A DNA stretch of 49,110 nt from an uncultured Eggerthellaceae bacterium (GTDB lineage Bacteria; Actinomycetota; Coriobacteriia; Coriobacteriales; Eggerthellaceae): the NCBI GenBank assembly GCA_949840905.1, contig CATKXW010000015.1:1-49110 (forward strand), read 5' to 3'. The translations under genes were made by a program, and so were the position numbers. The stretch's first letter is position 1. Every line of letters starts with the position of its first letter. Of the stretch, positions 16,622-25,959 are shown in pieces. Below the pieces are notes generated by a model. The model was not told the origin of the DNA. It made no database searches and saw only the letters and a program-made list of their open reading frames with translations.

Positions 16622-17032
16622 AGTGAAACCTTTCTCTTGTTCGCTCGGTATGAGCATTGTTATGACCTTCAGGCGTTCGAGCCTGATGTGACCGTAGGGA
16701 CGTATAGACTTAAGATATAGCATACTCCTTTATGCCGCAACGAAAAAGTTGCAGGTGACGGTAGTATATCGCCAGGTCGGTCCCTCCATCGAGAGAATGG
16801 CGAACGTGATGAGAGGGAGTCAGAGGAAGGGCCTTTCGCCGTCACGTTTTGCGCGAAACGGCGATGAGATCTTGACGCTTTGGCTTTTGGGCTCTCGCGC
16901 GTATTGATCGTGAGGTCGCGCGGTCGTGTGAAAACCGTTTTCTGGCCGTCATGGACCTATCATAGGGGGCTGATACACTGAGCGCGAGAATATGAGCTCG
17001 ACGAAGCAGAGGACGAAGCAGAGGAGCGTGCT
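16622..17032. other. Intergenic region between divergent genes
   Basis: About 410 bases separate the lipoprotein start and the DUF4230 gene. The left edge is AT-rich and should hold the lipoprotein promoter. TATCAT at 16958-16963 is a likely -10 for the rightward gene. One stem, TCGCCGT with ACGGCGA near 16837-16866, is present. No ORF with a ribosome site is seen. Confidence 0.4.
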
Positions 17033-17686
17033 ATGGCGAAAGAGGCATCGAACAAGGGCCTGGTGAAGACGATCATTCGCAGCGTCGTGGTGCTCGCGGT
17101 GTGCGCGTGCGTGGTAGCCGTGGTGTTCGCGGTGAAGGGTATGAGCGAGAATGCGGGCAAGCCTGAGCTGACGGGCACGTTCGTGAGCGAGAAGCTGGAA
17201 GATTGCAGCGAGCTTTCGGCGGCGGAGCTGGCCTATCGTGGCGTGGTGTCCTTCCAGGAGGGCGACATCCCCTTCCTGACGCAAAAAGCGTTCCAGATGA
17301 TCTATACGGCTGAGATACGCGCAGGGGTCGATCTGGGCCAGGCCCAGGTGAGCGTGACCGACCATGAGCTGCGTATCGACCTGCCAGCTGTGGAGGTGCA
17401 AACGCTGACCATATTGCCCGACTCTCTTGAGGTGATAGACGAGCAGCGCGCGTTGCTGAACTGGACGAGCCGGGAAGACACCGTGAAGGCCATGCAGTAC
17501 GCGGAAGACGACGCCATGAAGCACGCCGATATCGCCGCTTTGAAGGCGCGAGCGTCCGATCAGACGAATCGACTGATAAACGCTCTGTTCGAAGGCTTCA
17601 TCGGCGATCGCTCCCTGATAGTGGAGTTCGCTGCCGAGCAGCCTGAGCAGGCGCAGCGGATCGATCAGGTCGAACAGCTCGAATAG
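17033..17686 (+). CDS. DUF4230 membrane-anchored protein
   Basis: The 217-residue protein has one N-terminal membrane helix (about 11-33) and an outside domain with the pattern of DUF4230 (ELSAAELAYRGVV, then a beta-rich stretch DHELRIDLPAVEVQTLTILPDSLEVID). The C-terminal third is helical. The function of the family is not established. AGAGGAG lies 8 bases before the ATG. It stands alone, just upstream of a two-component operon on the same strand. Confidence 0.8.
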   Translation: MAKEASNKGLVKTIIRSVVVLAVCACVVAVVFAVKGMSENAGKPELTGTFVSEKLEDCSELSAAELAYRGVVSFQEGDIPFLTQKAFQMIYTAEIRAGVDLGQAQVSVTDHELRIDLPAVEVQTLTILPDSLEVIDEQRALLNWTSREDTVKAMQYAEDDAMKHADIAALKARASDQTNRLINALFEGFIGDRSLIVEFAAEQPEQAQRIDQVEQLE

Positions 17687-17721
17687 ACCGCCCAGTGATC
17701 ACGGGCCTTTCGTCGTCCTTT

Positions 17722-17740
17722 CATGACCATGCTGTAATGG
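17722..17740 (+). promoter_or_regulatory. Operator copy A of the second two-component system
   Basis: CATGACCATGCTGTAATGG matches 19838-19856 at 17 of 19 bases. It lies 79 bases before the response regulator start, with TATCAT at 17772-17777 between. It probably serves autoregulation. Confidence 0.6.
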
Positions 17741-17818
17741 AGCGTCCGCTCGGGCAAGTGGTCGAACAGGCTATCATGGAGACCGAAGAGCCAGCGAAGG
17801 CGAAAGGACGGACGGCTC

Positions 17819-18490
17819 ATGCGCGTATTGTTGGTAGAAGACGACGCCGCCATCGTGGCGGCGTTGACCGAGCTGCTCACCCATGAGGGCTTCGAGGTGG
17901 AGAGCGATAGCACCCAAAGCGGTGCCTGCCGTCTGTTGGCCGAGCAAGCCTTCGACATCGCATTGTTGGATGTGACCCTGGCCGAGGGCAGCGGCTTCGT
18001 CGTGTGCGCGGCGGCCCAGAAGGCAGCACCCTCTATGCCGGTCATCTTCCTCACGGCATCCGATGATGAGTATTCCACGGTGGCCGGTCTCGATATGGGC
18101 GCGGTTGATTACATCGCCAAGCCCTTCCGTGCGCGCGAGCTCATCTCCCGCATCCAAGCGGCGCTGCGTCGCGCCCATCGTGCCGAGAGCGTCTTCGTCG
18201 TGGACGATGTTCGGCTCGACACCGCGTCGGCCCAAGTGAGCAAAGCCGGTCGCGAGGTGGTGCTGTCCGCTCTGGAATACCGGCTGCTGCTCTACTTCTT
18301 CCAGCGAAAAGGGAAGATGGTCACCCGTGAGAACCTGCGCGACGCCATTTGGGAGAGTGCTGGAGAATACGTGTCGGACAACGCGCTGAACGTCTACATC
18401 AAGCGGCTGCGCGAGAAGATAGAGACCGACCCGAGCGACCCGTGCATCATCGTGACCATGCGCGGTCTGGGCTATAAGGTAGGGGAGTGA
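17819..18490 (+). CDS. OmpR-family response regulator
   Basis: The 223-residue protein has a receiver domain (E7, D8, phosphoacceptor D51 in LLDVTLAEG, T79, K101 in YIAKPFR) and a winged-helix output domain (YVSDNALNVYIKRLREK, ending GLGYKVGE). Its kinase gene lies 190 bases downstream rather than overlapping, because the inverted-repeat element at 18505-18652 sits between them. The ABC operon at 19939 carries the same 19-base motif as this gene's own upstream region and is the likely target. Confidence 0.93.
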   Translation: MRVLLVEDDAAIVAALTELLTHEGFEVESDSTQSGACRLLAEQAFDIALLDVTLAEGSGFVVCAAAQKAAPSMPVIFLTASDDEYSTVAGLDMGAVDYIAKPFRARELISRIQAALRRAHRAESVFVVDDVRLDTASAQVSKAGREVVLSALEYRLLLYFFQRKGKMVTRENLRDAIWESAGEYVSDNALNVYIKRLREKIETDPSDPCIIVTMRGLGYKVGE

Positions 18491-18504
18491 CCGCTTTCGT
18501 GAAT

Positions 18505-18652
18505 TTTGGTGCAAATTTTGCGAGTTTTGTACATCTTTCGTTTCGAAATGAGCCGATCATTGGCTGAAAAGAGGCGATTCGGGCACATCTTGGACGAAAA
18601 ACGCGCAAAAACGCCCCCGCTCTTGTACAAAACTCGCAAAATTTGCACCAAA
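18505..18652. repeat. Long inverted-repeat element, copy 1
   Basis: Two perfect 29-base arms (18505-18533 and 18624-18652) face each other across 90 bases. The arm contains GGTGCAAA at its outer end and GAGTTTTGTACA at its inner end. A second element with related arms and a partly related centre (TTGGACG) lies at 31068-31222. It occupies the gap between the regulator and kinase genes. As RNA it would form a very stable stem between two genes of one operon. Confidence 0.9.
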
Positions 18653-18680
18653 GATCAGAAAAACCGGAACGGAGGGTTCG

Positions 18681-19691
18681 ATGGGGTCGTATTCCACGCT
18701 TGTAAGGCAATCCCTGATCATGGGCGCGCTCGTCGTCCTCTTCGCGGCGTTCTCCGCCTACTATGGGCCAATAGGGGCGACGACGTGGGTATTGGCGAGC
18801 GGTGCGACATCCCTTGCGTTCTTCATCGCCGTGTCGGTGGCGCGACGGCGTCAGATAATGCGGCTAGCCACCGAAGTGGACGAGGTGCTCCACGAAGGGC
18901 GGCGAGTGGATCTTTCATCGTGTCGCGAGGGCGATGTGGCCGTGCTGTCCAATGAGCTGGCGAAGATGGTATCGCGGTTGACGCGCACCGCTGAGCAGCT
19001 CGACCAGGAGCGCGGCGCTCTGGCCGATGCGCTGGCCGATGTGTCTCATCAGATACGCACGCCGCTGACCGCCATGAGCCTGATGCTGCCCGCTATCGAA
19101 CGCGCTGATGATGCGGCAGATCGGCGGCGGCTCACGCGTCGTTTGGAGCACATGATCGATCGTGTGGGCTGGCTGGTCACTACCTTGCTGCGCATCGCGC
19201 GGTTGGACGCGGGTGCCATGCATATGGAGAAGCGCTCGGTGAGCGCGGCCGCCATGATAGAGCGGGCCGTCGCGCCGTTGCGGACAGCCTATGACCTGCG
19301 CGGCATCGATCTGGTGGTGGAGGCCGACGAAGCAGTGGGCTTTCAGGGCGATGAGCGTTGGAGCGCCGAAGCGCTGGAGAACATCGTGAAGAACTGCATG
19401 GAGCATACTGCTGCGGGAGGCCGGGTGACCATCACTGCGCGCGAAGACGCTCTCGCCACTGTGGTGACCGTGATCGACTCCGGCACGGGCATCGCGCCGG
19501 AAGATCTGCCCCATGTGTTCGAGCGCTTCTATCGTCATGGCGAGGCGACCGAGGAAGAGATGGAGGGCTTCGGCATCGGCTTGTCCCTCGCCCAAGCTCT
19601 CGTCTCGGCCCAGGGCGGCACGCTGCGCGCTGCGAACGAGCCCGGTGCCGGTGCGCGCTTCGACATCGCCTTCCCTAAACTGATCGTATGA
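18681..19691 (+). CDS. Sensor histidine kinase
   Basis: The 336-residue kinase has two membrane helices (about 11-28 and 34-53) and a short loop, then a HAMP-like linker, dimerisation box VSHQIRTPLTAM with H123, N box ENIVKNCMEH, DSGTGI, and GFGIGLSLA. The small outside loop suggests sensing within the membrane or through a partner protein. CGGAGG precedes the ATG. The partner is the regulator at 17819; the ABC operon downstream is the likely target. Confidence 0.92.
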   Translation: MGSYSTLVRQSLIMGALVVLFAAFSAYYGPIGATTWVLASGATSLAFFIAVSVARRRQIMRLATEVDEVLHEGRRVDLSSCREGDVAVLSNELAKMVSRLTRTAEQLDQERGALADALADVSHQIRTPLTAMSLMLPAIERADDAADRRRLTRRLEHMIDRVGWLVTTLLRIARLDAGAMHMEKRSVSAAAMIERAVAPLRTAYDLRGIDLVVEADEAVGFQGDERWSAEALENIVKNCMEHTAAGGRVTITAREDALATVVTVIDSGTGIAPEDLPHVFERFYRHGEATEEEMEGFGIGLSLAQALVSAQGGTLRAANEPGAGARFDIAFPKLIV

Positions 19692-19837
19692 GCTGGAACA
19701 GCGTGCGAGATGGCAGGGGGTAGGGACCCCTGCCTCTTGCTGATCGCTCATGGGTCGCATGGCCTTTCTCAAGGGGAGGCGCAGCACCCATCGTCTCTGG
19801 CCGTTACAGTCTTGCGCAGTTGCTCGACCGTCATCAT

Positions 19838-19865
19838 CATTACCATTCTGTAATGGGCCTATCAT
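19838..19865 (+). promoter_or_regulatory. Operator copy B and -10 element of the MacB-like operon
   Basis: CATTACCATTCTGTAATGG (19838-19856) is immediately followed by a TATCAT -10 (19860-19865). CATTAC and GTAATG within it are inverted repeats. The site covers the -35 region, so the regulator would either replace -35 contacts or block them. Confidence 0.6.
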
Positions 19866-19938
19866 GGGCAGGTAAGCCGCGGGCGGGATACTCTTCTCGT
19901 ATGTGTTGGGCTCATGATGCGGAAAGGCGGAAACGACC

Positions 19939-20619
19939 ATGGAGATCCTCACCGTCAGTCATCTTACGAAGGTATACGGGGAAGGGGAGGCTGCCACGCG
20001 GGCGCTCGACGATGTGACGTTCTCGGTGGAAGAGGGCGAGTTCATCGCCATCGTGGGCTCCTCCGGTTCGGGCAAGTCGACCCTGTTGCACCTGATAGGC
20101 GGTGTGGACCGTCCCACGTCGGGCTCGGTGTTCCTGAACGGCTCCGATGTCTATGCGCGCACCGACGAGGAGCTGGCGGTGTTCCGTCGTCGCGAGGTGG
20201 GGCTGGTGTATCAGTTCTACAACCTGGTGCCGGTGTTGAACGTAGTGGAGAACATGACGCTGCCCGTGGCCCTCGATGGGCGACCGGTGAATCAGGGGCG
20301 GCTGGACAGCCTGCTGGACAAGCTGGGCCTACGCGGCCGCGAGGGTCATCTGCCCAGTCAGCTGTCGGGCGGCCAGCAGCAGCGCGTAGCCATCGGGCGT
20401 GCCCTCATGAACGCCCCGGCGCTCATCTTGGCTGATGAGCCTACTGGCAACCTCGATACGCGCAACAGCCGCGACATCATGCAGCTTTTGCGCGACTCCA
20501 ATCGCGAGTTCGGCCACACGGTCATCGTGATCACCCATGATGAGGAGATAGCCCTTGCCGCCGATCGCATCATGGCCGTGGAAGACGGCCGCATCGTGCG
20601 CGACGAGAGGATCCGCTGA
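19939..20619 (+). CDS. ABC transporter ATPase (MacB/LolD type)
   Basis: The 226-residue ATPase has Walker A GSSGSGKS (40-47), Q-loop VYQFYNLVPVLNV, signature LSGGQQQR, Walker B LILADEPTGNLDT and switch His ITHDEE. This is the standard length of the MacB/LolD group. Its TGA shares a base with the permease ATG (TGATG), so the two are tightly coupled. Confidence 0.94.
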   Translation: MEILTVSHLTKVYGEGEAATRALDDVTFSVEEGEFIAIVGSSGSGKSTLLHLIGGVDRPTSGSVFLNGSDVYARTDEELAVFRRREVGLVYQFYNLVPVLNVVENMTLPVALDGRPVNQGRLDSLLDKLGLRGREGHLPSQLSGGQQQRVAIGRALMNAPALILADEPTGNLDTRNSRDIMQLLRDSNREFGHTVIVITHDEEIALAADRIMAVEDGRIVRDERIR

Positions 20620-23555
20620 TGAACGCCATGGGAAGATTCACCATCGCCTCGTTGCGGCGCAACCGCGTGCGCACGCTGGTCACCATCGCGGGGGTGGCGC
20701 TGGCCGCGGCGCTTCTGACCGCGGTGCTCACCAGTTACACCAGCTTGACCCATTATCTGTACGAATCGGAAGCAGCGCTGTCGGGCACGTGGACCGTTGC
20801 GGCCGAGGCACCCGACAGCGAGCAGTTCCGCCAGCAGATCGATGAGGCGCACGATACCTCCGAGGTAAGAGGTCTTGCTACGGTGCAAGATGTGGGCTTC
20901 GCCCAGCTCACCGAGGAGCAGCAAGTCCGTTTCGGGAAGTATCTCCCCATTCTGGATGTTTCAGGCGAAGTGGGCGAGGTATGCGCTATCCGTTCGAGCG
21001 AAGGTCGCATGCCCGAGCGCGCTGGCGAGATCATGCTACCGGAATCCTGGCGCGATAGAGCGCTGGCGAATGTGGGCGACACGCTCACGTTGCAGGTGGG
21101 CCAGCGCCGGGCGGTGGCCGTGTCCGCTGCTGAGCAAACGGCTGCTGCGTCCGGACCTGAGGTCGAGGATGAGCTCTACCCGAACGGGCAGTACGGGAGC
21201 GTAGTCGAATACACACACCCGCTCGAAGACGGCGCTATCCTCGATTCCACGATCGGCTACCTCGATTCCGAGCTTGACGGGGGCAGGTTCGATGAGGAGC
21301 TGACCGCCTTGCGGGAGCGCACGTATACCGTGGTCGGCTTCTACGAGCGCGTGAACAGCGTGCTGATGAACGGCATCGGGCCGTCTGCGGTCACGGTGGG
21401 CGACCCGGAGGCTGCCGGTCTCATGTGCGCGTATGTGGACCTGACCGGTGAGGCCAACGAGAAAGCGTTGGTGGAACGCGCCGAGGAGCTGTTCCCGGAG
21501 GCTACCGTTACGTCCCATAGCACCATGCTGCGCTATCTGGGAATTCGCGGTGCCGGCTACATTTGGGACACGTTCTTCGATCTCGCTGTGGTGCTCGCGG
21601 TGGTGATCGTCGCGGCATGCGTGTCGCTCATCTACAACGCGTTCGCCATCTCGGTCGCGGAGCGCACCAACCAGTTCGGGTTGCTGTCGTCAGTGGGGGC
21701 TTCTCGCAAGCAGTTGCGTCGAGCAGTGCTGCTCGAAGCGCTGCTCGTGGTGTGCATCGGTATTCCGCTAGGGCTGCTCGCGGGCGTGGGCGGCTGCGCG
21801 GTCACCTTCGCGTTCATCGGTCCTATGATCGCCGCGGTGCTGGGGGATATGGGCGTGCCGTTCGCGACGCATGTGGAGCCGTGGGTGCTTGCGGGTGCGA
21901 GCGCGCTCACGCTGGTGACGGTGTTGGTGTCGGCGTATCTGCCAGCGAAGCGAGCGAGCCGCTTGAACATCATCGAAGCGCTGCGTTGGAGCCAGGGCGG
22001 CCAGGTATCGAAGAGGGGCGTGCGTCTGGCGGCCCGCAACACGGATGCGTCGAAGTTGTGGAAGCGCGGGATCGGTCCGGGTCGTTTGTTGGGCGCGGGC
22101 GGTATGTTGGCTCGCATCACGAAGAAACGTGGTGCTACGAAGGGCCGCACCGCTGCGGTGTCGCTGGCGTTGGCCATCGCGCTCCTGGTGACGGCTGGCT
22201 CGCTCAGCACGCTGCTCGGCCGCCTGACGGAGGTAGCTAGTAGCAGCATAGACTATGATCTCGAGCTCTCCGTTTCGGTGACGGACCCGGATAAGAGCAC
22301 GCTCGGTGCGCTGAGCTCTGAAGGTGGTCGCGAAGGGCTGATGAGCATCTATGCTGCGGCTGCGGAAGTGCCCGAGGTCGAGCAGGTGGGCTGGGCCCTG
22401 AGCTCGTTCATGCCGGCGATCCTGGACGATGCGATGGTCGGGAATGCTCTGGCCAGCAGTAGGATAGTGGATGCCGGACGGATGTCCGACGGTCGCTGTG
22501 CCGTGGATGCTCTCGCCTACTTCCTCGAAGATGATGCGTTCGAAGCTTACGCCCGGGAAGCCGGAGTCGACCCAGCCGATTTCCTCGACCCGACCCATCC
22601 GCGCGCTATCGCTGTGAGCACCGTTTACGGCAATGATGGCGAGCGCTATCAGGTGGAAGAAATGCTGCGTGGTACCGGTTCGGTCGAGCTGTACGTGGGA
22701 GGCACCTATGACGGAGATCCGATCTCTGGTTTCGGCTCGCAGTGGCAGGCTCATGATGGTGCTCCGAACAGCATCGATATCTATGCGTTCGTAGTGGACG
22801 AGACCGGTGCTGGCGTGCAGGTGGACGACCTGAGCGATCCGCTCCTTTCCCTGGATACGATGTCGGTGGAAGTGGCGGCGTTGACCGACTCTATGCCACC
22901 TATCGTGCATAGGAGCAAAGCTGTCCAGCTCATCATGCCTCAGGCGCTGCTTCCCGCTTTCGCCCATGCGAGCGTTCCTGGCAGCAGCATGGCTGGCTAC
23001 GACGTGGTGGAGGGTCTGAGCTCCCAGGCTGCCGAAGCGGTCGAGCGGGCCGCTGCCGAGCGCGTCGCTGAACTGGGCGAGGCCGAGTACTTCCCCTTTA
23101 TCAACGACTACGCTTCCATGGAAGACTCCAACAATGTGCTCGCGTTGATAGTGAACGTGTTCTGTCTGCTGTTCACGGTCATCTTGGCGCTCATCGCTAT
23201 GGCGAACGTGTTCAACACCGTGACGAACAGCCTTATCCTGCGCCGCCGCGAGTTCGCCATCATGCGTTCCATCGGTCTGTCGGGCCGTCAATTCCGACGG
23301 ATGATCGCTAGCGAATGCGCGCGATTCGCCGTGATCGGCCTGGTGGCGGGCCTGGTCATCGCCACAGGCGTGTCGTTTTTGATCTTCTCGGCGGTGACCC
23401 AGTCGATGGTAGGCTTGAACTTCGGGCTGCCGTGGAACTACGTGGCTTTGGCCATAGGGATGACCGCTCTTGTCATGGTCGCTTCGGTCGCTTACGGCAT
23501 GCATCGTTGCAAAGCCGACAACGTCGTGGAAGCCTTGCGCATGGAGAGCATCTGA
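20619..23555 (+). CDS. FtsX-type ABC permease with two FtsX domains
   Basis: The 978-residue permease has an N-terminal membrane helix, an outside domain (about 45-310), a first FtsX block with three helices (about 315-460; ERTNQFGLLSSVGAS), a middle helix near 515-535, a second outside domain (about 540-830) and a closing FtsX block (RREFAIMRSIGLSGRQF, from about 845). The layout suits extrusion or mechanical signalling at the envelope rather than small-molecule uptake. The substrate is unknown; control by the adjacent two-component system suggests an envelope-stress or antimicrobial response. Confidence 0.9.
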   Translation: MNAMGRFTIASLRRNRVRTLVTIAGVALAAALLTAVLTSYTSLTHYLYESEAALSGTWTVAAEAPDSEQFRQQIDEAHDTSEVRGLATVQDVGFAQLTEEQQVRFGKYLPILDVSGEVGEVCAIRSSEGRMPERAGEIMLPESWRDRALANVGDTLTLQVGQRRAVAVSAAEQTAAASGPEVEDELYPNGQYGSVVEYTHPLEDGAILDSTIGYLDSELDGGRFDEELTALRERTYTVVGFYERVNSVLMNGIGPSAVTVGDPEAAGLMCAYVDLTGEANEKALVERAEELFPEATVTSHSTMLRYLGIRGAGYIWDTFFDLAVVLAVVIVAACVSLIYNAFAISVAERTNQFGLLSSVGASRKQLRRAVLLEALLVVCIGIPLGLLAGVGGCAVTFAFIGPMIAAVLGDMGVPFATHVEPWVLAGASALTLVTVLVSAYLPAKRASRLNIIEALRWSQGGQVSKRGVRLAARNTDASKLWKRGIGPGRLLGAGGMLARITKKRGATKGRTAAVSLALAIALLVTAGSLSTLLGRLTEVASSSIDYDLELSVSVTDPDKSTLGALSSEGGREGLMSIYAAAAEVPEVEQVGWALSSFMPAILDDAMVGNALASSRIVDAGRMSDGRCAVDALAYFLEDDAFEAYAREAGVDPADFLDPTHPRAIAVSTVYGNDGERYQVEEMLRGTGSVELYVGGTYDGDPISGFGSQWQAHDGAPNSIDIYAFVVDETGAGVQVDDLSDPLLSLDTMSVEVAALTDSMPPIVHRSKAVQLIMPQALLPAFAHASVPGSSMAGYDVVEGLSSQAAEAVERAAAERVAELGEAEYFPFINDYASMEDSNNVLALIVNVFCLLFTVILALIAMANVFNTVTNSLILRRREFAIMRSIGLSGRQFRRMIASECARFAVIGLVAGLVIATGVSFLIFSAVTQSMVGLNFGLPWNYVALAIGMTALVMVASVAYGMHRCKADNVVEALRMESI

Positions 23556-23604
23556 GGCATGCGCCAAGAACGTCTGAGGATCCACGAGCGCCGAACGTAA
23601 GGAA

Positions 23605-23645
23605 GAGCCGCCGGTGACGAATGCGCACCGGCGGCTCTGTTTCGG
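23605..23645 (+). terminator. Terminator between the permease and the MFS-CBS gene
   Basis: GAGCCGCCGGTG (23605-23616) and CACCGGCGGCTC (23626-23637) form a perfect 12-base stem followed by TGTTTC. It lies between convergent genes and may serve both. Confidence 0.75.
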
Positions 23646-23667
23646 ATAGGGCGGGAGAGGCGGTGCG

Positions 23668-25677
23668 CTAGTTCCCTTCGGTCTCCATCTCTTCGATGGT
23701 ATCGGCGATGGCATGCATGATGTTGCGGCGGCTGAGGGTGCCGACGAGCTTGCCGCTGCCATCGACCACCGGCACCTTCTTGATGCGTTTCTCCGCCAGG
23801 GTGTGCACGGCCACATCGAGCGGCGTGGTCTCTTTGACCGAGATGACGCGCTTCGTGGCGATGGCCATGACGTTCAGCTCCAGCAGGTCGGTCAGGCGCG
23901 CGGCCATGGCGGTATCGTCGACGAAGCGGTAGAGGTTCAGCGACGAGTCGAATAGCGAAAGTTCGTTTCTACCCAGGTAGGAAGCTATATCGCCATCGGA
24001 GATGAAGCCTACGAGCCGGTCGTCCGCATCCACGATGGGCAGCCCGCTGGTGTCGGCGGCCGCCATGAGGCGGATCACATCGCGCATGGGCGTGCTGGTG
24101 GAGACGCACAGCGACTCGCGCGTCATGGCGTCGCTCGCGATGAGCTCGTCGCGTCCGTCGGGCTTTTCCAGCAGGTTCATGTCCTCTCCTTCCGTCGCGT
24201 CGATGGTCACGCCGTCCAGGCCGGCGGAGTAATCGACCAGATCGGTCCCAGCGGCGGTGCCGCCCTGGGCTTCGGCGCCCACGGCCTTCGCCCCCTTCAT
24301 CTTATCGCGAACGAAGAAGAGGATGACCAGCACCGCGACGCCCATGAGGATAGCAGTGGTGGTGAAGGCGAGATGGTCGCCCAGATAGAGCTGTTCGGCG
24401 GCCGAGGCGTCCGGCGCGAAGGAGGGAGCCAGCGCTGAGATGGAGACCAGCATGGCCGTGCCCATCGAAGCGGCCACTTGGTTCAGGGTGTTCGACAGGC
24501 CTTGAGCGTGCTGGATCACGTCGTTGCTGAGCGAGTTCACGCCCCAGGTGTTCAGCGGCGTCATGGTGAATTGCAGGCCTATCATCAGCACGCTGTAGGC
24601 TAGCATGATGAAGATGAAGTCCGTATCCATGCCCAGCAGGGTGAGGGCGATGCCGCCAGCGAGGGCTACGAAGCAGCCCGGCACCACTACCTTGCGCACG
24701 CCGAAGCGGTCGAACAGACGCCCACTGACCAGGCCCATGAACGCGCCGATGACGGCCCCGGGCAGCATAGCGACGCCTGACATGGTGGCCGAGTACCCGC
24801 GCACGCCCTGGATGTAGAGCGGCGTGATGACGCCGGTGCCCATGAGCGCCGCCTGCACGATCACGATGATGATGACGGCTGTGGCATACTTTCGCGTCTT
24901 CAGGATGTCCACTTTCAACATGGGCACTGACAGGTGCGACTGCCTTCGTACGAACAGCGCTACCATCACCAGGCCCACCACGATGAGCGCCCCGGTGATG
25001 ACCAGGCTTTCGCTGGAAGCGAAGGTGGACAGGCCATAGAGCAAGCAGACAAGGCCCACCGACGACAGCGCCACGGACAGCTTATCGAAGGTGGTGCGCT
25101 CAAAGCTGCCATAGTTGCGCAGCAGCCCCACCGAGAGGGCTATCACCAACACCGACAGGATGGTGACGATGCCGAATAGCCAGCGCCAGCCCACCGAGTC
25201 GACCAACAGGCCAGCCAAAGACGGGCCGATGGCCGGTGCGAAGCCGATGATGAGCCCGATGACGCCCATGGCCGTGCCGCGCTGCTCGCGCGGGAATACA
25301 AGGAGGATGACCGTGAACACCATGGGCATGGCCATGCCGGTGCAAGCCGCTTGCAGCACGCGACCGAGCAACAGCACCCAGAAGTTCGGTGCCAAAGCTG
25401 CCGCTAGGCTTCCCACCATGAATATGGAGAACGCCGTGATGAACAGCTGTCGGGTTGAGAACCGCCCGATCAAATAGGCTGATAGCGGGATGATGACCGC
25501 TTCCACCAGCGAGTAGCCGCTCGTGAGCCACTGAACGGTGGTGGCATCCACGTTCAGGCTGGCCATGATGGTGGGCAAAGCTGGCGACAACAGCGTTTGA
25601 TTAAGCACTGCAAGAAGCGTGCCTGCCAACAGAACGCCCACCATCACCATGTCTTTTCTACTTACGCCTAGTGCCAT
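23668..25677 (-). CDS. DHA2-type MFS transporter fused to a CBS-domain pair
   Basis: In this 669-residue protein, about residues 1-455 form a multidrug MFS transporter of the EmrB/QacA group (LLGRVLQAACTGMAMP, motif C-like GFAPAIGPSLAGLL). A linker follows. Residues from about 528 are two CBS motifs (DAMTRESLCVSTSTPMRDVIRLM...GLPIVDADDRLVGFISDGDI and IKKVPVVDGSGKLVGTLSRRNI). CBS pairs bind adenine nucleotides, so transport may be gated by cell energy or by a nucleotide signal. Fusion of CBS to a secondary drug exporter is unusual. It stands alone, convergent with the ABC operon. Confidence 0.9.
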   Translation of the reverse strand: MALGVSRKDMVMVGVLLAGTLLAVLNQTLLSPALPTIMASLNVDATTVQWLTSGYSLVEAVIIPLSAYLIGRFSTRQLFITAFSIFMVGSLAAALAPNFWVLLLGRVLQAACTGMAMPMVFTVILLVFPREQRGTAMGVIGLIIGFAPAIGPSLAGLLVDSVGWRWLFGIVTILSVLVIALSVGLLRNYGSFERTTFDKLSVALSSVGLVCLLYGLSTFASSESLVITGALIVVGLVMVALFVRRQSHLSVPMLKVDILKTRKYATAVIIIVIVQAALMGTGVITPLYIQGVRGYSATMSGVAMLPGAVIGAFMGLVSGRLFDRFGVRKVVVPGCFVALAGGIALTLLGMDTDFIFIMLAYSVLMIGLQFTMTPLNTWGVNSLSNDVIQHAQGLSNTLNQVAASMGTAMLVSISALAPSFAPDASAAEQLYLGDHLAFTTTAILMGVAVLVILFFVRDKMKGAKAVGAEAQGGTAAGTDLVDYSAGLDGVTIDATEGEDMNLLEKPDGRDELIASDAMTRESLCVSTSTPMRDVIRLMAAADTSGLPIVDADDRLVGFISDGDIASYLGRNELSLFDSSLNLYRFVDDTAMAARLTDLLELNVMAIATKRVISVKETTPLDVAVHTLAEKRIKKVPVVDGSGKLVGTLSRRNIMHAIADTIEEMETEGN

Positions 25678-25959
25678 GGACTCGACCCCTTCGCTTCTTC
25701 TCTCTGAAAAATGGGTAACGCTCCTATGCTAGCAGAGACAGAAAGGAAAACAATCCGTAAGAAGAGAAGGCCACGGCCATGGCATTCGCGGAACGGAGGT
25801 CAGCGGCAGCGGGCGCTATGGTCTGGCAGTGGGCAACGAGGAGGTAACGACCTGTGTGAAGAAATCCCTCCTGCCCCAAGAAGGGGTGCGCGAAGCGGTA
25901 AGCTTATGGCAAAGAGCGTCCCTTCGCGCCGCATTCCGTTTTGATGGGAAGGCCCTTCC
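25678..25959. other. Intergenic region between divergent membrane-protein genes
   Basis: It must contain both promoters; CTATGCTAGC near 25723 is AT-richer than its surroundings. A frame from 25711 to 25944 exists but has Arg-rich, unpatterned sequence and no ribosome site. Confidence 0.35.

Noticed and set aside
21768-23816. 682-residue minus-strand frame
   Set aside because: It is antisense to the MacB-like permease; no family pattern.
25711-25944. 77-residue ORF between the MFS-CBS and CmpB-like genes
   Set aside because: Arg-rich, no ribosome site, and it occupies the region that must hold two divergent promoters.
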